Assembly: GCA_947448525.1 (NCBI GenBank)
Contig: CANFNV010000018.1
Location: forward strand, 1 to 32,510
Source of the DNA: Flavobacteriaceae bacterium
GTDB lineage: Bacteria > Bacteroidota > Bacteroidia > Flavobacteriales > Flavobacteriaceae
Reading direction: 5' to 3'
DNA length: 32,510 bases
In this document: positions 1-7,787 of the stretch, piece after piece
Layout: each line of letters opens with the position of its first letter
How positions within the stretch are numbered: the stretch's first letter is position 1
Notes under the pieces: model-generated
Seen by the model: the letters and a program-made list of their open reading frames with translations, nothing else
Told to the model about the DNA's origin: nothing
Database searches by the model: none
Program-made: the position numbers and the translations under genes

Positions 1-18
1 AGGATTTCGAGGTTTTTG

Positions 19-36
19 ATAACTTTTGAAAGTTAT
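19..36 (-). terminator. Short perfect inverted repeat just downstream of tRNA-Ser
   Basis: ATAACTTT and AAAGTTAT form an 8-bp perfect inverted repeat separated by two bases, a few bases past the 3' end of the tRNA gene in its direction of transcription. The position suits a transcript end or processing hairpin. No clear U tract follows, so the terminator call is weak. Confidence 0.3.
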
Positions 37-40
37 TTCG

Positions 41-125
41 CGGAGAAAGAGGGATTCGAACCCCCGGACCTGTTACAGTCAACAGTTTTCAAGACTGCCG
101 CATTCGACCGCTCTGCCATTTCTCC
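41..125 (-). tRNA. tRNA-Ser (anticodon UGA)
   Basis: The reverse strand folds as a class II (long variable arm) tRNA. The acceptor strand GGAGAAA pairs with TTTCTCC, the D arm contains GCAGAGCGGTCGAATGC, the anticodon loop reads CTTGAAA with anticodon TGA, a long variable arm follows, and the T arm contains GGTTCGAATCC. The gene is 85 nt including the G discriminator, and the CCA end is not encoded. The long variable arm and the anticodon both indicate serine, reading UCN codons, mainly UCA. It is a single gene with its own promoter just upstream. Confidence 0.96.
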
Positions 126-157
126 AATAAGACGCATCTTCTTTCGCAATGCGGATG

Positions 158-188
158 CAAATATAGCAACCTTTTTTTGTTTTGCAAA
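158..188 (-). promoter_or_regulatory. Promoter of tRNA-Ser, Bacteroidota sigma type
   Basis: On the minus strand a TTTG (185-188) is followed after 19 bases by TATATTTG (158-165). This matches the Bacteroidota primary promoter pattern (-33 TTTG, N19-21, -7 TAnnTTTG). The implied start lies about 25 bases before the tRNA 5' end, leaving a short leader for RNase P. It is the only promoter in the window with both elements at canonical spacing. Confidence 0.75.
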
Positions 189-204
189 TAGAATTGAAAC
201 AAAA

Positions 205-240
205 AAACGATTAATTTTCATTTCAAAAAACTAATCGTTT
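205..240 (-). terminator. Rho-independent terminator after ribB
   Basis: AAACGATTA and TAATCGTTT form a 9-bp stem around an 18-base loop. Read on the minus strand the second arm runs into a tract of seven T residues. It lies about 30 bases past the ribB stop and so closes the tpx-to-ribB run. The loop is long, but the position and U tract fit an intrinsic terminator. Confidence 0.65.
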
Positions 241-271
241 CATTTTCTATACTTTATGAGTTTAATTATTT

Positions 272-1402
272 TTAATAGGTTACATAATCGGATATTTCCA
301 ACCCGTATCCGATCATTCCAACCCGCTTGCTCTGAAGTGTATTGGTGATTAATTTAATATTTGAAACATCAATGTCGTGCAGTATTTGGGCACCAATGCC
401 AAAATCTTTGGAGTCCATTTTAATTTGAGGTGCATTCTTAATTCCTTTTTCTTGCAACGATTTTAATTCAATCAAACGGTTTAATAAATCCAATGATTGT
501 ATTTCTTGATTGATAAACAAAACAGCACCTTTGCCTTCTTGGTTTATTAATTGAAAGATATCATCCAGTTTTTTGTCCCCATCATTAGTTAGAGTTCCCA
601 GAATATCATTATTAATTTGAGAGGAATTAATGCGTGTAAGAACGGCTTCTCCATTACTCCAACTACCTTTTGTAAGTGCCAGGTGAACTTGTTTATTAGT
701 AGTTTGAAGGTAAGCACGAAGACGAAATTGTCCAAAACGAGTATGTACTTCAAAATCTTCTTTCTTTACAATTAAGCTGTCGTGTTGCATTCTATAGGCC
801 ACTAAATCTTCAATAGAAACTAATTTTAAGTTGAATTTTTTAGCGACTTTAACCAATTGAGGCAAACGAGCCATGGTTCCGTCTTCATTCATAATTTCAA
901 CAATCACTCCTGCTGGTTTGAATCCAGCCAGTCGCGCAAAGTCAATTGCGGCCTCTGTGTGCCCCGTTCTTCTTAAAACCCCACCTTGCTTAGCAACTAG
1001 TGGAAAAATATGCCCTGGACGCGCCAAATCGAATGGTTTTGTAGTTGGCTCAACTAGTGAAAGAATTGTTTTCGCTCTATCTGCCGCAGATATTCCGGTA
1101 GTTACTCCGTTTCCTTTCAAATCTACAGATACGGTAAATGCCGTTTCCATGTGGTCGGTGTTATTTCGAACCATGTCATGTAAATCCAATTCTTTGCATC
1201 GCGATTCTGTTAAAGGTGCACAGATTAGCCCGCGTCCATGTGTAGCCATAAAGTTAATCATTTCGGGCGTGACTTTTTCGGCTGCAGCCAAGAAATCTCC
1301 TTCGTTTTCACGGTCTTCATCATCTACTACAATAATGACTTTTCCTAGGCGAATATCTTCTATTGCTTCTTCAATAGTGTTGAGTTGAATGTGATTTGAC
1401 AT
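272..1402 (-). CDS. ribB: 3,4-dihydroxy-2-butanone-4-phosphate synthase with degenerate GTP cyclohydrolase II domain
   Basis: The N-terminal domain (about residues 1-205) is a clear DHBP synthase, which converts ribulose 5-phosphate to the four-carbon precursor of riboflavin. Visible motifs are DDEDRENEGDF (Mg and substrate binding), THGRGLICAPL and RTGHTEAAIDFA. The C-terminal half (about 210-376) has the length and fold pattern of GTP cyclohydrolase II (RibA). However, the three zinc cysteines of the family motif are absent, and the RQEGR segment reads NQEIQ, so this half is probably not a GTP cyclohydrolase. The start at 1402 is chosen because MSNHIQLNTIEEAIEDIRLGK is the usual N terminus; a longer frame to 1447 would overlap the upstream gene. 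It is the last gene of the minus-strand run, 25 bases after the permease stop, and has no room for an FMN riboswitch. Confidence 0.93.
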   Translation of the reverse strand: MSNHIQLNTIEEAIEDIRLGKVIIVVDDEDRENEGDFLAAAEKVTPEMINFMATHGRGLICAPLTESRCKELDLHDMVRNNTDHMETAFTVSVDLKGNGVTTGISAADRAKTILSLVEPTTKPFDLARPGHIFPLVAKQGGVLRRTGHTEAAIDFARLAGFKPAGVIVEIMNEDGTMARLPQLVKVAKKFNLKLVSIEDLVAYRMQHDSLIVKKEDFEVHTRFGQFRLRAYLQTTNKQVHLALTKGSWSNGEAVLTRINSSQINNDILGTLTNDGDKKLDDIFQLINQEGKGAVLFINQEIQSLDLLNRLIELKSLQEKGIKNAPQIKMDSKDFGIGAQILHDIDVSNIKLITNTLQSKRVGMIGYGLEISDYVTY

Positions 1403-1427
1403 GATACTATAAGTTGGAAATATTGTG

Positions 1428-3239
1428 TTATTTGTTAAGATTATCAAGTTCAGAAAGTACTTTTTTATTGTAAATGTAGATCAAAAAGTAAAAAGGAAAT
1501 GCCGTAAGCAAAACAATAAACATTCCTGGCTCGAAAACTTGGTTGGTTTTTAATTCAATAGCTGCTAAATACTGCTCACATTTGAAAGTGAAATATAAGA
1601 ATGTAACTAAGCATGTGGATAACAATAGTAGGAGTAGGGTAGTTGTGAATTGGGACAATAGTAGCGCTAAAACCAATGCAATTATATAAAGTACTAAAGT
1701 TAATTTTTGGGTTTTTCGGAACGCTATAATTTCTTCTTTAGGGTAAACAATATCAATGTATTCGCTAAAATTAGCATCCATTAAAGTTGGTTTAGATAAA
1801 AGCAAAACTACTTTTTTGAACACCCAAAGCTTTTTAATAGGTTCCAAAACCCCATCAAAACTAACCATTCCGCCAATATCATTTATAGCCCTGTATGTCA
1901 ATAGAATAGCTAAAGGAGTAAGTACAAATGAAGACATCCAAACTCCCATAAAAGCAGTCATTCCATTTTCTTGAGCAACTCGCTTTCCAAATGTATTAAT
2001 AAAGTGAAATACAATAAAAATAGAAACTGCAAAAACAATTGGCAATCCTAATCCTCCTTTTCTGATAATGGATCCCAGCGGGGCACCAATAAAAAACATC
2101 AATATACAAGAAAAAGCAATCATAAATTTATCATAAAATTCCACCCAATGACTATTGATATTCTTTGATTTACCTTCTATTTCCAATATATAACTATCAA
2201 TGGAATAGCCCGTATTTTCTATGTTATTGATAGCTATTTTAAACGCTTCAATTTGTTGCGATTTCGTTAAGTAGCTAAGAAAATTGGTTGCTTTAATTTC
2301 TTTTTTAACTATTGCAGTCGGAACAGCATAAAAATTATTAGTTACTCCAGTTCTTAAATAAATATTTTCGGCATACGAATTAATATCTTTTTTATAATTC
2401 TTATTTAAGGAATCTAAAGTAAATCTCAAATCATTGATGGTAAGCATCGAAGAGTTATTTGATAAATCAATTTTTTCCATATTAGATTGATTTAGGTTGG
2501 ATAAATCAATATTAATCACATCACTTTTAAATGTGCCTTTGGCAAATGGAATTTTGACACGTTCTTCATATTTACTCGGAATAATATCTTCGTAGTAATT
2601 TCCATTGGTAAGTACCAATTTTAAAATATTAGAAGTTTCACTACTTATCAATTCTCCTTTTTCGGCTTTGATAACGGTAGTACTGCCTTCGCCATTGTCT
2701 AGCTTTTTGTGGATGGTAACGCCCGATAGATAGTTTCCTTTTTCACCAGATTTCTTATCTACTTTAATGGTATAATTTCCAATTTCACAAAATTGTCCTT
2801 CTGCAATTGCCATAGCGGGCTTTACTTGTGCAATGTTTCTTCTAAAATTAACGAATTTATACTCAGCGTATGGAATTACATTGTTGGCAAAGAAAAATGA
2901 AATCAAACTTAGAAACAAAATGAAAATAGCATTGCTTCGAATCATTCTTTGAAAAGAAATTCCAGAAGATTTCATTGCCGCAAATTCATAATTTTCAGAT
3001 AAACTTCCGAAACTCATAATGGAAGCTAGTAAAACGGAAAGTGGTAATACCATTGGAACTAACCTTGGCATTGCAAAAAGAAGAAATTTCAAAATCATTA
3101 TGAAATCCAAATCTTTTCCTGCCAATTCAGAGATAAATAGCCAAACCGTTTGGAGTATGAATATAAAAAATAAGATTACAAATACCGTAGTAAATGTAGT
3201 TAGGAAAGATTTTAATAAATACTTATCTATTATTTTCAC
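1428..3239 (-). CDS. LptF/LptG family LPS-export permease
   Basis: This is a YjgP/YjgQ-type inner-membrane permease of the Lpt complex, which extracts lipopolysaccharide and passes it to the periplasmic bridge. The sequence shows three N-terminal membrane segments (about 12-38, 58-75, 100-120), a periplasmic beta-rich domain (about 125-360), then three more segments (about 368-392, 398-416, 430-450). That is the LptF/G topology. At 603 residues it is far longer than the roughly 360-residue E. coli proteins: the periplasmic part is larger, and a C-terminal extension (about 455-603) adds about three further hydrophobic segments. Whether it serves as LptF or LptG cannot be decided here. The upstream lolA stop is 5 bases away, so the two are co-transcribed. 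Confidence in the family is high; the role of the extension is unknown. Confidence 0.93.
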   Translation of the reverse strand: MKIIDKYLLKSFLTTFTTVFVILFFIFILQTVWLFISELAGKDLDFIMILKFLLFAMPRLVPMVLPLSVLLASIMSFGSLSENYEFAAMKSSGISFQRMIRSNAIFILFLSLISFFFANNVIPYAEYKFVNFRRNIAQVKPAMAIAEGQFCEIGNYTIKVDKKSGEKGNYLSGVTIHKKLDNGEGSTTVIKAEKGELISSETSNILKLVLTNGNYYEDIIPSKYEERVKIPFAKGTFKSDVINIDLSNLNQSNMEKIDLSNNSSMLTINDLRFTLDSLNKNYKKDINSYAENIYLRTGVTNNFYAVPTAIVKKEIKATNFLSYLTKSQQIEAFKIAINNIENTGYSIDSYILEIEGKSKNINSHWVEFYDKFMIAFSCILMFFIGAPLGSIIRKGGLGLPIVFAVSIFIVFHFINTFGKRVAQENGMTAFMGVWMSSFVLTPLAILLTYRAINDIGGMVSFDGVLEPIKKLWVFKKVVLLLSKPTLMDANFSEYIDIVYPKEEIIAFRKTQKLTLVLYIIALVLALLLSQFTTTLLLLLLSTCLVTFLYFTFKCEQYLAAIELKTNQVFEPGMFIVLLTAFPFYFLIYIYNKKVLSELDNLNK

Positions 3240-3244
3240 AAAGA

Positions 3245-3886
3245 TTAATCTAATTTATTGATGTAGTATTTTGGGTATTTACTGGCAACAAATGTAAATT
3301 GATTATTTGACAACGGTTGATTGGTTTTGAAAGAATTAACAGTCAAAGTAGTTTTTGTTCCGTTTTTACCAATCTCAATAAGGTTGTAAATTGTTTTAGT
3401 TTGAATATCTATTCCTAGAAGAATTTCTTTACGTTGGTCTTTAGTACTATTAGGAGTTAATTTAATATATTGAATTTTACGTCCTTTAACATCTTGAATA
3501 ATATCCCATCCAAATTTATAGCCACTATTAAAAAAAGTCAGCATTTTTGAGGGCGTAATAGTTTTCTCCTCATTATCATTTAAACTAGAAATGGTTACTT
3601 CTTCATCTTCTGGAACAATAGTGTATGTTTTTTTTCCATCAAATATTTTCGTAACTCCTATAAAATTCAAGATGTATTTATTCCCTTGAAGTGTTACATT
3701 TCCTTTACTATCTTGATTGATGCTTTCTTTGGTGTTGTTTAAAGCATATTTAAAATCAATCACAATATTGTTGTAACTTTTAATTTTTGAAGTTACTTCG
3801 TCTAACAGTTTTTTTGCTTTTTTGTCTTGCGCATTAGCGGAAATTCCAATAACTAATAACAAGGCAATTGACAGAAATTTATTCAT
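3245..3886 (-). CDS. lolA: LolA-like outer-membrane lipoprotein carrier protein
   Basis: This is a periplasmic carrier-type protein of about 213 residues. It opens with a signal peptide (MNKFLSIALLLVIGISANA, then QDKK), and the mature part shows the LolA/LppX beta pattern, including NYTLNFIG-like strands and a C-terminal NNQFTFVASKYP segment. In this family the protein carries lipoproteins from the inner to the outer membrane; here it lies between ftsK and an LPS-export permease, an envelope setting that fits. I place the start at 3886, four bases after the ftsK stop, because it gives a clean signal peptide. An in-frame ATG at 3907 inside ftsK is the alternative and would add seven residues. 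Confidence 0.87.
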   Translation of the reverse strand: MNKFLSIALLLVIGISANAQDKKAKKLLDEVTSKIKSYNNIVIDFKYALNNTKESINQDSKGNVTLQGNKYILNFIGVTKIFDGKKTYTIVPEDEEVTISSLNDNEEKTITPSKMLTFFNSGYKFGWDIIQDVKGRKIQYIKLTPNSTKDQRKEILLGIDIQTKTIYNLIEIGKNGTKTTLTVNSFKTNQPLSNNQFTFVASKYPKYYINKLD

Positions 3887-3890
3887 TGTA

Positions 3891-6371
3891 CTAATTATTT
3901 TGTTCATTGTTTAAAAATAGTTCCAGTGAAGTCAAATCAGAAATATTAACATTTCTTGCTTTGCTTCCTTCAAAAGGCCCTACGATTCCTGCGGCTTCTA
4001 ATTGGTCTATTAATCTTCCGGCACGATTGTATCCGAGTTTCAATTTTCTTTGCAATAATGATGCCGAACCCTGTTGTGCTGTTACTATTATTTCGGCAGC
4101 TTCTCTAAACATTGAATCGCGTTCCGAAATATCTATATCTAATTTTACATTATCGCCTCCTTCGCCAACATATTCAGGTAACATAAATGCGGTAGCATAC
4201 GCTTTTTGCGAGCCAATATAATCAACAATTTTTTCAACTTCAGGGGTGTCTACAAAGGCACATTGCACACGAATTAAATCATTTCCGTTTGAAAACAATA
4301 AATCGCCTCGTCCAATGAGTTGATCGGCTCCACCCGAATCTAAAATAGTTCTAGAATCAATTTTAGAAGTTACTCTAAACGCAATACGAGCAGGGAAATT
4401 GGCCTTAATCATTCCCGTAATAACATTAACCGACGGACGTTGCGTAGCAATAATCAAATGGATTCCAATAGCACGCGCTAATTGTGCTAAACGAGCAATA
4501 GGCACTTCAACTTCTTTACCTGCAGTCATAATTAAATCGGCAAACTCATCAACTACTAATACGATATAAGGTAAGAATTGGTGTCCGTGTTCCGGATTTA
4601 ACTTCCGAGCTTTAAATTTTTCGTTATATTCTTTAATGTTACGAACCATCGCGTCTTTCAATAAAGAATAACGGTTATCCATTTCAATACAAAGTGAATT
4701 TAAGGTATTAATTACTTTGCTATTGTCAGTAATTATAGCATCTTCCGAATCGGGAAGTTTTGCCAAATAATGTCTTTCAATTTTGTTGAAAAGCGTCAAT
4801 TCGACTTTCTTTGGATCTACCAAAACGAACTTTACTTCAGCAGGATGTTTTTTGTATAATAACGAGGTCAATACGGCATTCAACCCAACTGATTTTCCTT
4901 GTCCAGTAGCACCAGCCATCAATAAGTGTGGCATTTTGGCTAAATCAAAAACAAACGTTTCATTAGAAATAGTTTTACCCAAAGCAATAGGCAATTCCAT
5001 TTCGGCTTCTTGAAATTTGGCCGAGGCAATTACCGTTTTCATCGGAACCATAGTTGGATTCTTATTCGGAACCTCAATTCCTATTGTTCCTTTACCTGGA
5101 ATAGGGGCTATAATACGAATGCCTAATGCAGAAAGTGATAACGCAATATCGTCTTCTAGACTTTTAATTTTTGATATGCGAATTCCAGCTTCGGGTACAA
5201 TTTCATATAATGTTACCGAAGGTCCAACAGTAGCTTTGATTTGAGCAATATCAATTTTGTAATTTCGGAGTGTTTCTAAAATATTATTTTTGTTGTCTTC
5301 TAATTCTTGTTGATTAATTGTTATTCCAACCGAACTGTATTCTTTCAATAAATCAATCGTTGGAAATTTATAATTTGATAACTCTAAAGTTGGGTCAAAC
5401 AATCCGAAATCGGCTACTAATCTTTCGGACATATTATCTTCTAAAACATCTTCGTCTTTTGGTTTTTCAATCACAAAAACACCATCATTTGTTGGAATTA
5501 CTTCGGATCCTGTTACTTCTAATTTTAAAGAAGAAACGGGTTCAACAGATTTAGGATCATTTTTTAAAGTAGGTTCTAGTTCTATTTCAGAATAACTTGA
5601 AATGGTGGGTTTTAGCGTTTCTTTGTTTATTTCAAATTGAGAACTGGCTTTGTTGAAGGGATTCTTTTCAGAGTCCAAATTATCATTGGCTTCATCAACG
5701 GCAAATTCTTCCAGGTTGTAGGCAGAAGAATCGAGTTCTGAGGAAGATTTCATTGCGGCCAAATCTTCACTCATTTCCTTTTGTTTTTTCTCAAAAAAAG
5801 TTTTGATAGTATCGGGAGAAATTTTAATTCTGAAAATTAAATAAATGATAACTCCAAAAATTAAGACTAAAAGTGTGCCCGTTTTTCCGATATAATCTTG
5901 GAAAAATATATTCATTTCATATCCAATGGTTCCGCCTAGTTCTGGAATTGAATTAGCGAAAAAACCTAGTAATATAGATGAAATTATCATTACAAATAAA
6001 TCCCAAAACCATGTAGTTTTTAATTTCTTTAATGGCAAATCTAATACTAAGAAAACACCTGTCAAAAAGAATAATTTTACAAATACAAATGAGGCAGCAC
6101 CAAAACCTTTATAGATAAAAAAGTCGGCCAAATAAGCGCCTAATTTCCCCAACCAATTATTGGCAGTTTCATTTCGATTAGTTAAGTCGTTTATAATATT
6201 TTGGTCCTGTTGACCATTAATAAAATAGGAGATAAATGCTACACACAATCCAATGGATAAAAGCACCAAAAGACAACCGAAAATTAATTTGTATTGTCTT
6301 TTTATTTTCCAAGGAAGTTTTTCTCCAACTTCTGTAGAATTTGTATTTTCTTTTTTAACTGTTTTTGCCAT
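3891..6371 (-). CDS. ftsK: DNA translocase FtsK/SpoIIIE
   Basis: This 826-residue protein has four N-terminal membrane segments (within about 28-182), a low-complexity acidic linker (about 200-330), an alpha/beta motor and a C-terminal winged-helix gamma domain (about 752-815, containing SASLLQRKLKLGYNRAGRLI). The motor has a Walker A GATGQGKS at 487-494 and a Walker B IVLVVDEF at 603-610, and the ATQRPS segment typical of FtsK follows. Its role is ATP-driven chromosome pumping at the division septum, with delivery of the dif region to XerCD; the gamma domain reads the polarity sequences. It sits between the diacylglycerol kinase gene and lolA in a co-directional run. The short linker is usual for Bacteroidota. 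Confidence 0.97.
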   Translation of the reverse strand: MAKTVKKENTNSTEVGEKLPWKIKRQYKLIFGCLLVLLSIGLCVAFISYFINGQQDQNIINDLTNRNETANNWLGKLGAYLADFFIYKGFGAASFVFVKLFFLTGVFLVLDLPLKKLKTTWFWDLFVMIISSILLGFFANSIPELGGTIGYEMNIFFQDYIGKTGTLLVLIFGVIIYLIFRIKISPDTIKTFFEKKQKEMSEDLAAMKSSSELDSSAYNLEEFAVDEANDNLDSEKNPFNKASSQFEINKETLKPTISSYSEIELEPTLKNDPKSVEPVSSLKLEVTGSEVIPTNDGVFVIEKPKDEDVLEDNMSERLVADFGLFDPTLELSNYKFPTIDLLKEYSSVGITINQQELEDNKNNILETLRNYKIDIAQIKATVGPSVTLYEIVPEAGIRISKIKSLEDDIALSLSALGIRIIAPIPGKGTIGIEVPNKNPTMVPMKTVIASAKFQEAEMELPIALGKTISNETFVFDLAKMPHLLMAGATGQGKSVGLNAVLTSLLYKKHPAEVKFVLVDPKKVELTLFNKIERHYLAKLPDSEDAIITDNSKVINTLNSLCIEMDNRYSLLKDAMVRNIKEYNEKFKARKLNPEHGHQFLPYIVLVVDEFADLIMTAGKEVEVPIARLAQLARAIGIHLIIATQRPSVNVITGMIKANFPARIAFRVTSKIDSRTILDSGGADQLIGRGDLLFSNGNDLIRVQCAFVDTPEVEKIVDYIGSQKAYATAFMLPEYVGEGGDNVKLDIDISERDSMFREAAEIIVTAQQGSASLLQRKLKLGYNRAGRLIDQLEAAGIVGPFEGSKARNVNISDLTSLELFLNNEQNN

Positions 6372-6405
6372 TTGAATTTATAATGCTATTAAATAGAAAA
6401 TTATA

Positions 6406-6792
6406 TTATAGAATTGCGCCTATGTGCGGAATATATATGATGCAACCAATTACTAAAGCGGTTATTGCAGCAAAGAAAACGGCTCCTGCCGCAATATCTT
6501 TAATAAAGCCAATTTTTTCATGAAATTCGGGATGAATAAAATCAGCCACTTTTTCTACAGCTGTATTGATGCCTTCAATTCCTAGTACCAAACCAATCGC
6601 AAGCGATTGAATCAACCATTCTTCATGCGAAATATGAAAATAAAAACCAGCAATAATCATTAACAACCCTATTAAAGATTGTACCATTATACTGTGTTCT
6701 GTGGTAATAAGTTTGAATGCACCTTTACAAGCGAACCCTAAACTTTTAAATCTTCCAGATAAAAAAGATTTATCTCTTTCAAATTCTACCAT
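6406..6792 (-). CDS. dgkA: Diacylglycerol kinase family membrane protein (lipid or undecaprenol kinase)
   Basis: This small integral membrane kinase has 128 residues. It has three hydrophobic helices (about 36-54, 58-72, 100-122) and the family signature EGINTAVEKVADF near residues 73-85, followed by KDIAAGAVFFAAI. The glutamates and Asn of this motif carry the Mg-ATP site. Gram-negative DgkA recycles diacylglycerol, while the Gram-positive branch phosphorylates undecaprenol; sequence alone does not decide which substrate applies here. It starts 8 bases after tpx stops, so it is translated from the same transcript. Confidence 0.92.
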   Translation of the reverse strand: MVEFERDKSFLSGRFKSLGFACKGAFKLITTEHSIMVQSLIGLLMIIAGFYFHISHEEWLIQSLAIGLVLGIEGINTAVEKVADFIHPEFHEKIGFIKDIAAGAVFFAAITALVIGCIIYIPHIGAIL

Positions 6793-6800
6793 ATATCTTT

Positions 6801-7298
6801 TTATAATGCAGCTAAGGCATTTTTGTAATTGGGTTCGTTTGCTATTTCTGGAACTTGTTCGGTATATTTAATAATTCCATTTTCATCCAAAACAATAACT
6901 ACTCTAGAATGCAATCCAGCTAAAACACTATCCACAATTTCTAATCCATACGTTTTTCCAAAACTACCGTCTTTAAAATCAGATAGGTTTACTACGTTTT
7001 CAAGTCCCTCTGCACCACAAAAACGAGTTTGAGCAAACGGCAAATCTCTTGAAACACACAATACTTTTGTGTTTTCTAATTGACTAGCACTCTCGTTAAA
7101 ATGTCTTACTGAAGTAGCGCAAGTTCCAGTATCAATACTGGGAAAAATATTTAAAACTACTTTACTTCCTTTGAAATCTGCTATAGAAGTAACCGATAAA
7201 TCATTTTTAATTAATTGAAAATCAGGTGCTTTTTCTCCAACCTTTGGTAATTCACCACAGGTGTTTATGGGGTTTCCGCCCAATGTTATTTTAGCCAT
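6801..7298 (-). CDS. tpx: Thiol peroxidase (Tpx), atypical 2-Cys peroxiredoxin
   Basis: This 165-residue protein matches Tpx closely. The peroxidatic Cys60 lies in SIDTGTCATSVRHFN and the resolving Cys94 in AQTRFCGAEGL, the characteristic Tpx spacing. It reduces hydrogen peroxide and organic hydroperoxides with thioredoxin as donor. It is the first gene of the minus-strand run down to ribB and is divergent from arsR. A TACTTTTG element lies 22 bases upstream of its start. The protein is complete, of usual length, with no odd features. Confidence 0.96.
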   Translation of the reverse strand: MAKITLGGNPINTCGELPKVGEKAPDFQLIKNDLSVTSIADFKGSKVVLNIFPSIDTGTCATSVRHFNESASQLENTKVLCVSRDLPFAQTRFCGAEGLENVVNLSDFKDGSFGKTYGLEIVDSVLAGLHSRVVIVLDENGIIKYTEQVPEIANEPNYKNALAAL

Positions 7299-7319
7299 TT
7301 TATTTATTTTTTAAAGTTT

Positions 7320-7327
7320 CAAAAGTA
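7320..7327 (-). promoter_or_regulatory. Candidate -7 element for the tpx operon
   Basis: The minus strand reads TACTTTTG (TAnnTTTG) 22 bases upstream of the tpx ATG. No good -33 TTTG lies at the expected spacing. It would drive tpx and the downstream run. Confidence 0.5.
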
Positions 7328-7426
7328 GTGAAAATAATTAGGAATTAAGAATTCGGAATTGGTAATTTTTTTAATCCAAAATAAATAAAAAAACTTCTAA
7401 TTTAATTAGGTATTTATTATTCCTTT

Positions 7427-7450
7427 ATCGTAATATTGCAATATAACGAT
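7427..7450. promoter_or_regulatory. ArsR operator: 24-bp near-perfect palindrome
   Basis: The half-site ATCGTwATATTG is followed directly by its reverse complement, so the site has dyad symmetry over 24 bases with a single mismatched pair (positions 6 and 19). It ends 11 bases before the arsR ATG. ArsR/SmtB repressors bind such AT-rich 12-2-12-type imperfect palindromes over the promoter. The position implies autorepression, relieved when a metalloid binds the ArsR cysteines. Symmetry is directly visible; binding is inferred. Confidence 0.82.
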
Positions 7451-7461
7451 TTGCATTCAAT

Positions 7462-7785
7462 ATGGGAGCTTCAAAATCAGAATCATTTTCAAAAAAGCAC
7501 AATGAAATGGCATCATTATTCAAAGCCCTTTCCCATCCGGCACGAATTGCTATTGTAGATTATTTGTTGTCGGTTGAGAGCTGTATTTGTGGTGACATTG
7601 TAAATGAATTGCCATTAGCACAACCTACAATTTCGCAGCATTTAAAGGAACTAAAGAATGCAAATATTATTAAAGGCACAATAGAAGGCACCTCAATTTG
7701 TTATTGTATAAATCCGGATACCATTGAAAAAATTGTAAAGCATTTTGGTTTGATTACACAGAAATTAAATACAAAATGTTGTTAA
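7462..7785 (+). CDS. arsR: ArsR-family metalloid-responsive repressor
   Basis: This 107-residue winged-helix protein of the ArsR/SmtB family has KALSHPARIAIVDYLL (helices 1-2), CICGDIVNELPLAQPTISQHLKEL (sensor and recognition helices, about 41-64) and a wing around GTIEGTSICYCINP. The Cys41-x-Cys43 pair in the sensor helix resembles the ELCVCDL As(III)/Sb(III) site of classical ArsR. Further Cys at 80, 82, 106 and 107 could complete or extend the site. The start follows the operator closely, and MGASKxE is a common flavobacterial ArsR N terminus. It is the first gene of a tight four-gene operon. The arsenate reductase downstream supports an arsenic role. Confidence 0.94.
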   Translation: MGASKSESFSKKHNEMASLFKALSHPARIAIVDYLLSVESCICGDIVNELPLAQPTISQHLKELKNANIIKGTIEGTSICYCINPDTIEKIVKHFGLITQKLNTKCC

Positions 7786-7787
7786 TT

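Noticed and set aside
33..221. Open frame of 62 residues on the minus strand (and 16-234 on plus) over the tRNA region
   Set aside because: It overlaps the complete tRNA-Ser gene and its promoter, and shows no protein features.
873..1388. 171-residue plus-strand frame inside ribB
   Set aside because: It is an antisense frame of a clearly conserved enzyme, with low-complexity Ser/Ile composition and no start context.
1403..1427. FMN riboswitch before ribB
   Set aside because: The gap is only 25 bases and ribB is inside an operon, so there is no room for the aptamer.
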